Source: Hyalella azteca
Taxonomy: Eukaryota > Arthropoda > Malacostraca > Amphipoda > Hyalellidae
Assembly: GCF_000764305.2 (NCBI RefSeq)
Contig: NW_025944978.1
Location: 269,780 to 333,779 of the forward strand
Direction: 5' to 3'
Length of the DNA: 64,000 nt
The position numbers and the translations under genes were made by a program. Below are positions 33,705-44,068 of the stretch, in pieces. Within the stretch, counting starts at the first letter, position 1. Each line of letters begins with the position of its first letter. The notes under the pieces were generated by a model. That model was not told where the DNA came from and searched no databases. It was given only the letters and a program-made list of their open reading frames with translations.

Positions 33705-33796
33705 CTGTTGGACATATTGCATTTCAATAAACAAACAATACTCAATTTACACAAGAATCTATTCCCCATCAGCCCCGTGATTATCAATACTTGCTG

Positions 33797-34030
33797 CTTA
33801 CATAACATAACATAGTGATGTCGGCACTAAGGAATAGGCCTGATGTGGCCTGTCGCCGATTCTTGTACTTTTCGTGACACAGGAGATCTAAAATTGTGTC
33901 CTTAGACCGGATCTTTTCAGGACTGTCGATAGTTTGCAATAGCTGCTAGACTTCCACCAGGTTCAATGTGGTGCTAAGCATTTCAAGTCTGAACACATAT
34001 TTCTCCATAGCTTGGTCATTATCATTTCGG
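33797..34030 (-). pseudogene. CR1/L2-like LINE 3' end, antisense
   Basis: The minus strand reads an AMEKYVFRLEML-type ORF2 end, then the usual untranslated tail (AAAGTACAAGAATCGGCGAC) and a TATGTTATGTTATG terminus. The similarity may extend weakly to about 34150. It lies just upstream of the unrecognised minus-strand gene. Confidence 0.65.
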
Positions 34031-34624
34031 TGTTCAGTTGTCTCCACGCAACTAAGTTCAATGTTCTTTCATGGTGTTCTGGAGTAGTTCCAGGGAGCAC
34101 ATCCACGCTTGATATAGTTTGCAACCTGCTCATGTGCCCATGCCGAGAGGAATTTAAATTAATCGATATGCATAAGAATCTAGAAGAGGTAATTTATATA
34201 ATTAGGATACATTTTTTAGCCCCAGTGAAATGACAGCATCAAAAAGATTATGTACCAAAAGTTCACAAGACAAGACAAAAGTTCCAATGAACGAAGCAAC
34301 TGTACTAAAAGGAACATTCAAGTGGCTAGCAATCTTCCTATAACTTTCTCCTTCCTTCCAACGCGATAGAATTAGTTGTTTTTTTAAATCACTTTTCCTG
34401 TTAAGTTTGTGTACTTACATACATTAAAATACGATTTTTCAAGTGTACGAATATTTATTTCCCCCCACTGTATAATACTTATTCGGGAACTCCACTCAGC
34501 GCCTCCTCACGCAAACAAACCATTGCTTCCCTTCTCAGCTATCAATCCACTATTATAGATTAGCTCATTATTTGATGAATACTATGAATTTAAACAAACA
34601 ACAGCAGTATTGTCATGTCAAATT

Positions 34625-35036
34625 CAACAAATGACTATTACAAGACCTCGGCACCTATTTTAAGACTATTACAAGACCTCTGCACCTATTTTAAGACTAT
34701 TACAAGACCTCTGCACCTATTTTGAGACTATTACATGACCTCTGCACCTATTTTGAGACTATTACATGACCTCTGCACCTATTTTGAGACTATTGCATGA
34801 CCTCTGCACCTATTTTGGGACTATTACATGACCTCTGCACCTATTTTAAGACTATTGCATGACCTCTGCACCTATTTTAAGACTATTACAAGACCTCTGC
34901 ACCTATTTTGGGACTATTGCATGACCCCTGTACCTATTTTGAGACTATTGCATGACCTCTGCACCTATTTTAAGACTATTACAAGACCTTTGCACCTATT
35001 TTGAGACTATTGCATGACCTCTGCACCTATTTTCGA
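34625..35036 (+). repeat. 31-bp satellite-like tandem array, about 13 copies
   Basis: The unit ACTATTACAAGACCTCTGCA plus CCTATTTTAAG repeats about 13 times with substitutions (ATTACA/ATTGCA, AAGACC/ATGACC, TTAAG/TTGAG). The period is not a multiple of three. It is local satellite DNA between two minus-strand genes. Confidence 0.9.
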
Positions 35037-35432
35037 GTTAGAACAAGATCTCAGAAGCTGGATTATTCCGAGTAGATTCAGTGATCAAATTTGTCAGTTA
35101 GTAGGCATTCCAAGCAGTAAATTCTATGTGACATATTTCTAGATTCAAGCTAGTTAATGAGCATGAATAGGTGTCTCAACACTAATGACGATAATTATGC
35201 TTGTAGTTAAATGTTTCACCAGTTGCTTAATTCATATCAGGACTCTTTTCATCTTACTTCAAGATTAATACAAAATTTGTAATGCCATTCCCTCAGCACT
35301 ATTAACCTAATTTTTTCAGCAAGAATTATTTCACAGATTTTGTACCACCAATTATATTTATAACAAACTGCTCATAGAAATGAGCAAAAAATTTTCTAAA
35401 GCCTTCAAGTGCTTTGAAAATACCAAACTTAC

Positions 35433-35575
35433 CAATTGGTCCCATAAGTTCAGAACAGCGCTCTACATCCCTGAGGCTGGCAAGGCGAACACCAACACAG
35501 CAAGGCGCACGCTTCCCAATGTTACTGTGTGCCAGGATTTGGTCGGGAGTGCCATACAGGTCCATGAGATGGTCT
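35433..35575 (-). CDS. Isolated exon candidate downstream of the RING/B-box gene
   Basis: It is 143 bases bounded on the minus strand by GGTTACAG and GTAAGT. It encodes DHLMDLYGTPDQILAHS and CCVGVRLASLRDVERC. Composition and clean splice sites suggest a real exon, probably of the same gene as 35778-38129 or of a neighbour. However, its entry phase does not match any good donor in the preceding exon, so the link is unproven. No family recognised. Confidence 0.45.
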
Positions 35576-35777
35576 CTGTAACCAGAGATAAAGAGAGAAT
35601 TGGAGAATGCCACCAGTTGAGAACTATAACAGCTTTATCAATAAATAATATAATATTTATTTCCAACATTTATGCATTCTAGGCAGGGCTAAAAGTATGA
35701 ATCAATTCACATTACCCGAATTCTGTGATAATAGTTCCTATATCTTCATCCCTAGGGCAATTTGGCGTTTCCCAGAA

Positions 35778-38129
35778 TTAGGCCATGGGCATCATGCATA
35801 TGTTTCCAACATTTTGTGCGGCAAGGCCAGCAATAATATTTCGCAGTCCTGAGATGGGTGTCCTGTGTGTTGATATCACCGTGAGGCACCTCGGCATCCT
35901 CTTGTGCAACAAGCTTGCAATAGCTCGCTCTCCATCAGCATGGCCAGTGATGAACCACAATGCACCATTCGGCAAGAGCTCAAGCTCAGTGTTTTGTATC
36001 TGTCAATAGTTTACACATGAATGATATTCATCAGTCATGTTCTCTTTTATTGAGTTAATAAATTAATAAGGCAAATGTGTTTTTCTGTGCAAAACAATAT
36101 GAAAATTCTGATATTTATAAGACTTGAGCATTTTACTGATTACATATATGTTATAGATTAACTGGCTCATGATCAGCCACTTGGCTAAGATACATAATAT
36201 ATCATGGTTTTCAATACCATTTAGTTATCAGAATACTACATACAAAGTTTTGAGTATGATCAGTATTGCAGATTAACCCTTAATATATATCTTTGTATTT
36301 ATCAGGCAAGCAGCTTGATTGCTAAACTTAGAAGAGAGAGTTCCTGATTTGTCATAGCAATAAGCTAATCAAATCAGATGTTGGATCCAATTCAAGGTAA
36401 TTCACTCACCTTCAGCAAATTACAAGCCTGGGTTGCAGAATCCAGCAGCTTTTTGATTTCAGGTAACATATTTCCTGAAGGTTCTGCTTTCAGACGATGT
36501 AGAATTTCCTCACATTGGACACCATTTTTTCTGCCAACATCGGAGGCCAAGTCGTCCCAAGCCTTGAGATCTTCACTGGTTGACATTATTTGGTCATGAA
36601 GAGAACCATCCCATCTCGCCACATCAGTCCTCAGATCCATGATATCATCCATCAAAGTCAAAGTACCGCCAGATACCCGAGAAGTTTTCTTCAGTCGCTG
36701 AATTTTTTCTATCAGTAAGGCCCGTATTTTGGCCTTCGAGTCCACATCAGCATTCTGGAGGTCATGTAACACCTCAATTTTGTGTTTGCCATGTAAGCCT
36801 CTTGAGCATGTATAACAGACAAGTTCAATGCAGTTCTTGAAAAACTTATTAGGGATTAAAAATTGGATTGGTAGAAGGATAGTTTATTGAGCGATGAAAT
36901 ATGCGATGTGCGTCGCATCAAAAATGTATGACGAATGTCATAGCGCGGTATCCTCCCCAAATCCGGTAGCTGTGGCGGGGACCCCTGCCGCTGAAAGGTA
37001 AGCAGTGGGCCAGTGCTCCCGCCGCAGTCCCAGGCAAAGTTCCAAGAGATCACAGCACCTAAATATACGACATAATTAAGCAGGAGACAAGTAAATTAAC
37101 AGTTTAGACTTGCAATGCTCCGTGCTTAGAGTTGCTTAAATGTACCAGAGTTTTCAGAAATCTTTCTAACGATCTCCACAATATGGGATAACCGTAATAT
37201 AGATTAAATTTAATGAAGGCTACTGTGATCATGTTTAAATTAAAGTAATTGACAGCTCGAGAAGACTATTTGGCTAAGCAAATTAAACAGCATTTGGAAA
37301 GGCATAAAGGACACTGCACTAATGGTCGTCACGCCACCCACCACATGCTGTCGTCTGAAGTCCACGTGTTTGCATCGAAGAATGGGCACGGCCAGCGGTC
37401 CACGTCTCACGTCCAAGGCAGGAGGATGACGGGGGATGAGTCTAGTGGAGATGAAGCATCAACTGAAGTCCACAGTAACTTCAAGCAGGGCCACACTGGA
37501 CAAGAGCGTCACCACACGAAATCGCGAAGCACAGATGAGACGTCCAGCACAAGTGACGGACCGCTATAGACTGGCGAATCTTCTTACAAGAGGCTGAAGA
37601 TAGTTTCTGTGTGCCCTGGAATGCTTAATTCTCCAGGTGAAATAGTGGTTGGAAAATGTGGCATAAAGTGGCACAACGACACAGATGCAGTGTACTGATA
37701 CAGATGCTGTAAATTGATTTTTAAGATATTTCAAAGTTAAGGCTTTTACCAAGTGGAGATCGCGAAAAAGATTCTGCATAAAGTTATGCAAATAAACTGT
37801 ACGTGAATTTTAATTCTTTAACAGCAGTTTACACATAGGTAATCCAGATGCCTCTCATGTTGAGAGCAGAGACGCTCTGATTCTGTGGATCGTTTCCTTT
37901 TACATGCCTCATTTTTTGAGGGAATCAACATGTAGTTAACCAACAATTCATTAGCAGGCTTATCAATTTTCTTCCTGCATTTAGGACAGCACTTGGTTCC
38001 AGAAATTTTAAGTAAGCTTGAAATGCAGGAGAAACAAAATGAATGACCACAAGTCAGGCAAAGCGGCTTATGGTGTTTTGAATCAAAATCTTCATTGCAA
38101 ACTTCACATGCCAGCATTGCAGTGGCCAT
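35778..38129 (-). CDS. RING finger / B-box (TRIM-like) protein, probable E3 ubiquitin ligase
   Basis: Exon 1 is 38129-37833 and starts MATAMLACEVCNEDF. It holds a C3HC4 RING (C-x2-C at residues 8-11, CGHSFCFSC around 27-35, CCPKC near 47-51) and the first B-box ligands (CSQHERHLDYLC). Exon 2 is 36835-36410. It completes the B-box (CYTCSRGLHGKH) and continues into a helical, coiled-coil-like stretch (LLIEKIQRLKK). Exon 3 is 35999-35778 and encodes LPNGALWFITGHADGERA and NIIAGLAAQNVGN, then TAA. All three join in phase 0, giving ~314 residues. RING/B-box proteins transfer ubiquitin from an E2 to a substrate. The C-terminal exon is no SPRY or NHL domain that I recognise. After splicing, the B-box second Cys pair is one residue closer than usual, so the exon 1/2 boundary is the least certain point. 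Confidence 0.7.
37249..37569 (+). other. His/Ser/Thr-rich open frame, unknown
   Basis: The 106-codon frame (the start shown is a non-ATG codon) reads DYLAKQIKQHLERHKGHCTN, then a His/Ser/Asp-rich tail ending TSSTSDGPL. An acceptor-like TTGACAG precedes it, and AATAAA lies about 220 bases past the stop near 37790. It could be the last exon of a plus-strand gene inside the first intron of the RING gene, or chance. I found no upstream exon with matching phase. Confidence 0.3.
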
Positions 38130-38159
38130 TTCAAATATAGGGGAGTATTAATTTTGTTA

Positions 38160-39110
38160 ATCAAATGAATACCTAATATTCAATTAAACTACACTGTTGG
38201 AGAAAGACTTCCTCTATACAAACTTACAAGTTAACATTTGATGGTACATCATGAATTATTGATAATCTGAAAATAAAAATGTCAATAAAATAAATGGAAA
38301 ATAATATGTTAATAGGACTGTTTTCTTAAATTTCCTATGCCTTCATCAAAAAGAATATAAGAATGAAAATACCCTGAGTTATAAGGAAATTATTTTAAAA
38401 ATATGGACACTAATGGTTCAGACTTTTTAAATATTTGGATGTTCCCAGCTTGTACCTTCTTTCCATTTTTGCAGGTTTGTGTAGTTACTACATTTAATGT
38501 CTTAACATAAAATTCAAGAACCTACAGATTAATGGGAGTACTGAGGAAATGTTATAATATAAATAAAAAATAAAAATTGATTCTATAGTCAATAATTTAA
38601 ATCCTTTTTCCTTTTTATTAAATCGTTGCACTTATTGTTCTAGACTTTTCCTCCATTTTTGAAAAATTTGCCACTATGATAAATGTATGTTGCTAAGCAT
38701 TTATTTCATTATTATCATCATCCTATTTGATTCTACCTTAAGCAGTATAATATATTTCTTGAGATAGGTATATCAATATTTAAGACAAATACATGTGCAT
38801 CAAACTTGCTTATGTTGAAAATGCTTGTAAAGGGATGGAAGTGCAGCCCTGATAAGTGCAGTTGAATTTCTATTGCTCAGCTTTACATTAAGAAATATTC
38901 AAATTATGATGTATCACAGTTGCCGGTGGGCATCGGGATAGTTTTTCTCCAACTCAGAGAACACATGGGTAACTGGGTAACTGCTCATTCTGGGGAACTG
39001 CTGGGGAATGGGTAACTGCTCATGCAGTTACCCATTGAAAATTTGCTGTGACATGCTGCTATGGGTCAACAAATCAATTATTTGAATTCAACAGTTGTTA
39101 ATGTTTGCAG
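38160..39110. other. AT-rich upstream region of the RING gene; no gene seen
   Basis: Very AT-rich sequence with no open frame of note. A small GGTAACTGCTCAT direct repeat with a palindromic partner lies at 38965-39035. The promoter of the minus-strand RING/B-box gene should lie at its left edge, but I cannot point to a core motif. Confidence 0.5.
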
Positions 39111-39168
39111 ATCAAGAAGATTCTGAAGACTACCGATCCAAACTGCCCAAAAATATTGGCCCATATAG
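39111..39168 (+). CDS. Candidate short exon, plus strand
   Basis: It is 58 bases bounded by ATGTTTGCAG and GTAATT. Two frames are open: IKKILKTTDPNCPKILAHI and QEDSEDYRSKLPKNIGPYR; the second reads like a natural hydrophilic protein. No neighbouring exon joins in phase, so this stays a candidate. Confidence 0.35.
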
Positions 39169-39361
39169 GTAATTTATATGGAATTTTTCACCATTCTTAA
39201 TATTATATGGACAAGTTTATTATTTCCACCTTTTGGGTTGAAGAATCTTACAAAAAAACTCATTATCATTCCCAGTATTTTGTATTATAGAGCAAATTGC
39301 CACAATTACTTGAATCAAGTTTCTTCAATTAATAGGAAAAACATGTACATAACTATATAAA

Positions 39362-41566
39362 TACCGTAAAATGGGGTTACTTTGACCGGCGGGGTAACTT
39401 TGACCACTTTTTTTCAACAAAAACCCCCAAAACTCAAAAACGATTTGACATAGAAAAATTTTGTCAATGGCCATCAAAGGCCTAATACTGAGGCTACGTA
39501 ACACAATAGAAAGATTTAAAAAGTTTGCATATCTAAAAGGTTAAAAAATTAATAATGTGACCCACGAAAAAGAGCTATTATTTAAAGCCTGTCAGAGTTC
39601 CCCCTGCAATTTTTTTTATTTTTTGGTAAAATAACTCCAGGTTTTGATGCATTGTAGTAGAACTCTTCTAGTTACATATGCAAAAGACAAATTTTAGGAA
39701 AGTGTCATAGTTTGCAAATGGGGTGGCACCGCCCCCCAATGGGGTAACTTTGACCACCTAATGGCAGCCATGATGGGGTAACATTGACCGGCTTGGAAAT
39801 TAAGTTAAAATCACCATAGGTACCTATATACCGTCAACCGGGGCTACTCGGGACAGTTTTGAGCCTTTTTTTGTTAATAACTGTTAATAACTTCTTACGA
39901 TGAAACATTTCATAAACAAGTTTAGGCTCATTATATAGCTCTTTGCGAGGGCTATCGAATGGCATTGTAAAAAAATCCATATGCTATTCGTAAGGTGCCA
40001 GAAGCAAAAAAGAGTATCCCGAGTAGCCCCGTCGAACGGGGCTACTAGGGACACTTGGAATAAAAGTTCATTTTAAAACATTTGAAGCATGCAGAGCATA
40101 ATCATTCATTACTAACAGTACTCTGAAGTCCTCTTCTTTCATTGTAGATGATGTAGAGGTAGAATAAATGACATTTTCTGTGATTTTTACTTGTTTTTCC
40201 TTTATTGATATGATATTACCATATACATTAATTACTGTGTTATTGATGTGACATTATCTTATTATTGATGCGATATTACCGTATCCAACAACATGCCATT
40301 GAGCATTTACAACAACCTTGTCCACTGCAAGCTTCATATCCGCAGCCTTATAGCATTTCTTCTGTATCTGTAAGCTTACAGGACGGCTTGTAATTTCACA
40401 CCATTTTAATTACATTAAGCGAATTTACTATTAAAAAAGAAGATCTTGAAAAACATACCTGAAACAGAAAGGTTTGTTTTAGTAACAACCATCATATGTT
40501 TTGGAGAAATCATAGTTTAGGTCAATTACTTTTCATTCTATGATGCCTGGTGCACAATTCTATATATGCCATTCCATGTACAATTTTGTGATGACCAATG
40601 ATGCACTAATTTTTCGATGAGTGAAATTTTTTCGCTGAGCGAGGTAAATGTAATAAATATTCTTTATTTTTAATCAATTTTTTTCCTAACTGGAGCCTTT
40701 GCTAACTTAGGTTCTTCTGTAAATGCATTTGTGGGGGTGTCCCGAGTAGCCCCGCCGTGTGGAAATGGCCGCCATCTTCTTTTTGGAATGAGATAGGACA
40801 ATTCCGTCAATTACGTTTTCAAGCCGACACCTGGGTGCATCTTTTAGGTAAGTAAAATTTTTTAATACGGCAAATATTTTTTTGCTACAGACCTTATCAG
40901 AAGTAACTTTTCAAAATAGTGTTTTCACCATTTTTTCAGGAATTTTTCAAAGCTAGTAAATGTAGTATTTTTCAACTTCCTTTATACTACATAGATAAAA
41001 AAAATTTTGATGTTTACGCCATTATATTTAGTTTTGCAATATTCCAATTAGTTTTGCTACTATAACAGTTTTATGCCATGTCGGAGGACTGTCCCGAGTA
41101 GCCCCGTCCGTCCCAAGTAGCACCGCCCGTCCCGAGTAGCCCCGGTTGATGGTAACATATTTTATGTTTGATACACCTATTAATGTTTTTTATCTTTATG
41201 TTTCAGACTCTACAGAGTCTTATATATGGTAATTTTAACTTAATTTCCAAACCGGTCAATGTTGCCCCGTCATGGCTGCCATTAGGTGGTCACATTTGCC
41301 CATTGGGGGGCAGCGCCCCCCATTTGCAAACTATGACACTTGATTTTACCACCCGGTCAAAGAAACCCCAAGAGCTGGGGTAACAAATACCATCACTTTT
41401 TTTGAAGTTACATCAAAACTAAGAGAGGCAGGAGCCAGCAATTTATGGTAAGTAAAGCTAGAGTATAGACCTGTATTTTGCATGTTTCAATGTAAGTTTA
41501 ACTTATCTAGCAAAAAATGGCATCATTTTGAATAAAAAGTGGTCAAAAATACCCCATTTTACAGTA
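39362..41566. mobile_element. TA-flanked foldback element E2 (GGGTTACTTTGACC type)
   Basis: The left end is TACCGTAAAATGGGGTTAC and the right end is the complement of TACTGTAAAATGGGG, with TA at both edges. The terminal motif GGGGTAACTTTGACC is repeated near the end and again near 39740 and 39775. The interior has a palindrome: 39708-39818 pairs with 41228-41345 (shared ACCTAATGGCAGCCATGA). Element E3 sits in the loop of that palindrome. No transposase seen. Confidence 0.8.
39829..41154. mobile_element. TA-flanked element E3 nested in E2 (GGGCTACTCGGGAC type)
   Basis: The left end is TACCGTCAACCGGGGCTAC and the right end is the complement of TACCATCAACCGGGGCTAC. The right end carries three tandem copies of the CGTCCCGAGTAGCCC motif at 41089-41146. 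The internal palindrome is near 40016-40053, and another motif copy is at about 40738. The backbone is shared with E1 (7485-9382), but E3 is about 0.6 kb shorter. It lies wholly inside E2, so it is the younger element. Non-autonomous. Confidence 0.85.
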
Positions 41567-42293
41567 ATATATGTTTTAAGTACATGTATCAGGCACCAAT
41601 GATGGCCATTTGAGCTGAAAATGTGAATGTTGATTTTATAAATTAGGTATTAAAACATTGTAAAAAGAAAAAACTGATCAGGTGCTTCAATGAAGAGCAG
41701 GTTTAGGTCAATTTCCCTGATAAAAAGAAATGAGTTATCCTCCAACAATTTATATGTATGGCATCACATATGAAGTTTATATTTAGTGATATACTTTTGA
41801 GACATTATTACCTTTATGACTCCTCTTGCTTTTATTTTTCAAATGTATATTAGACAAAAATGTTTCAAAATAATGAAAAACCTATGAGTAAAATATCAAA
41901 ATTAGCAGACCCATGCAACACTTGAAACAAAATGACCCATTTATTAGCAAAAAGTTGGAATTTTCTAGTTTGACTTCCTTGCCTAATTCAAATCTATCCA
42001 ATCCACATTCAATAAAAAATATTTTTTGGAAGTGAGTAGCAATCTTGGGCAGTTGTTTTTGTTTACTCAAAGTCCTACTAAAATTTGGTGCCTGGACCTA
42101 GGACAAGCTACTAGATACATTAAACATATTACTTCCCAAAGGCATGTAATTAATCACTAAATTCAAATTATACATTACCTGCTTCTTCAAACACATCATT
42201 AAACCCAGAACTTATTGAAAAAAAAATTACTTAGGAGTTGAATGCAGGACTGTTTCTATTACTAAAATGTGTGATAAAGCTTTTTAATCTTAG

Positions 42294-42455
42294 AAAATGT
42301 ATGATAGAGCTTGGTCAACTTGGAAATGTATTCTGAAACTTCAATATGCCATGCACTCTCTGATGAATGATCCTGATACAGATTCCCCCAATTGCATACA
42401 AGGTCACACAGGAGTTGGACTTGCAAAACATAAATTAGCTTATCACATCTTTCAT
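42294..42455 (+). CDS. Candidate internal exon, plus strand, unrecognised
   Basis: It is exactly 54 codons between TTTTAATCTTAG and the donor GTAAGA, phase 0 in and out. It encodes MYDRAWSTWKCILKLQYAM, LMNDPDTDSPNCIQGHTGV and LAKHKLAYHIFH. The sequence reads like a real protein segment and has no transposase or retroelement features. The 39111-39168 candidate does not join it in phase, so intervening exons must exist if they belong together. Family not recognised. Confidence 0.5.
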
Positions 42456-42690
42456 GTAAGATCAAATTTATGGTATTAGGACTTTTTCTAAAAATGAAGA
42501 AAATCCCAATAACAGTTCTGATAATTGCCAAGGTTGACTAGTGCTGAGTATACATAAATGTTAAAGTTTGTGATAGTACTTATTTATAAATATTATAAAA
42601 ATATTTATAAAAATAATGCGAGGTTATGAGCAAATACTTAATGCAAGTAAAAAATGGACTGAGCAGGTTTTGAGGGATTTTACTCACAAT

Positions 42691-44060
42691 CAGTGGTGGG
42701 CACAGCTAACCTAAAAGTTAGCTTCGATAACCGCTAATCCGCTAACTGAAAAGTTAGCTTTGATAACGCTAAACCGATAAATTACCAAAAAATGTAGCGG
42801 AATTTGTCGCTAACCACTAACTTTTAATATATAAATTTAGATTTCGCTTAATTTTTTTGATAACGCTAAACCGATAAATTACCAAAAAATGTAGCGGAAT
42901 TTGCCGCTAACCGCTAACTTTTAATATATAAATTTAGATTTCGCTTAATTTTTTTGGGGGGGGAACTCTGAAAAACAGGCCTAGAAAGCTGAACCTTCAG
43001 CCTTGAAAAGGAGCTTTCCAAAAAGATGTAGCATGCTAAGATCAGATGATGATCAAGATGTACGTAACATAAATAATAAAATGAACAAATGAAATTAGGC
43101 AGTAGTTGACATTCAACATACAGTTTATAAAACGAATAAGAAATATTAAGGTTACACCAGGGTTACACGCTCCTTTTACTCTGGCTTGCTCTTCGCCTTC
43201 ATCTCCTCGAGGTGATGATTGTTGCCCTTCATGAACATCAGCCTTTCAAAGTTGGCATCTGACAGGGTGGCTTTTTTGATCCTCCTTTTGATTTATAGTC
43301 AGTCACCTGGCAGAGGCCGCAGAGCACTGTATCTAAGGAAAGCATTCCACCTTGGGTGGAAAGCATTTTTATAAGTGAACCTCCATTTCTAGAATTCCAC
43401 CCTGACTGGATGGGATGGCTGTGTTGTACTTAACGAAAAGGTTCATCAACACCTGCTCGCCCAAGAAGGCAACGTCAGTCAATTCCTCCTTCGAGCAGCT
43501 TTCCAACCTGGTCTTCACCAAATTCTGTGCCTTGGACTTCAGTGACCCGTGGCTCCTCCTGCACTCCATGGGCTGAGTAATGCTGCTGAAGAAGTCATCT
43601 TCCCCATCCTCGTCATTGCTGGTGGTGCTGCTGCCCTCCTCAACGGTCTCCCTCAGGGCTGTCTCCACGGCGGTCTCCATGGCCTTCTGTACCCTGCTGA
43701 GATGGCTGTGAGTATGCTTTTCCAGCCAGAACAGGCGAAACTTAGGGTGGAAGGCCGCTGCCAGCTGGCACTCCTTGTCTTCTTGGAGGGGCCCAAACCT
43801 ATTCGTGATGCCTGCCAGCATTGCGTCCACCAGAGGACTGCAGCATAGGTGTGGGCGTGGCACATGGCTTACGACACTTAGCATTAAATCAGAGATTTTT
43901 AAACATTTTTAGCGGACTTCCAGTTAGCAGAACTAAATTTAGCGGAAGTTAATTGGTCCGCTAAAGGTTTTCAAAGTTAGCTGAACAGCTAATCCGATAA
44001 GAAAAAAGTTAGCTTCGCTAATTAGCGGTTAGCGGATTAGCGGAACTGTGCCCACCACTG
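42691..44060. mobile_element. hAT element (hAT-2) with perfect 8-bp target duplication
   Basis: The termini are CAGTGGTGGGCACAGCT and its near complement. CTCACAAT flanks both sides exactly (42683-42690 and 44061-44068). This is diagnostic of hAT. The subterminal regions are packed with CGCTAA/TTAGCG-type motifs in both orientations, as expected of transposase-binding sites. A ~97-bp unit (GATAACGCTAAACCGATAAA onwards) is duplicated in tandem at 42762-42955. The interior carries a damaged transposase on the minus strand. Confidence 0.92.
43176..43884 (-). pseudogene. hAT transposase, C-terminal part, disrupted
   Basis: The minus-strand frame 43884-43369 encodes AMLAGITNRFGPLQED, CQLAAAFHPKFRLFWLEKH and an acidic stretch. 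It then encodes LFVKYNTAIPSS, the dimerisation region typical of hAT transposases, where a frameshift and foreign tail follow. The expected continuation (RIKKATLSDANFERLMFM) resumes in another frame and ends in TAA at 43176-43178. The N-terminal zinc finger and most of the catalytic core are missing, so it is inactive. Confidence 0.8.
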
Positions 44061-44068
44061 CTCACAAT

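Noticed and set aside
36893..36994. Possible plus-strand exon ending in AAAG before GTAAGC, to be joined to the 37249 frame
   Set aside because: The donor looks good, but the phase does not fit the downstream His-rich frame in any combination I tried.
9339..41155. CRISPR-like array suggested by the repeated GTCCCGAGTAGCCCCG motif
   Set aside because: Spacing is irregular, copies occur in both orientations, and they sit at transposon ends. The setting is a eukaryotic genome.
39111..42455. Joining the two plus-strand candidate exons directly
   Set aside because: Neither open frame of the first enters the second in phase without a stop. They may be separated by an unseen exon or be unrelated.
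43549..43848. 99-codon plus-strand frame in hAT-2
   Set aside because: It is the antisense shadow of the hAT transposase fragment, which has clear homology on the minus strand.
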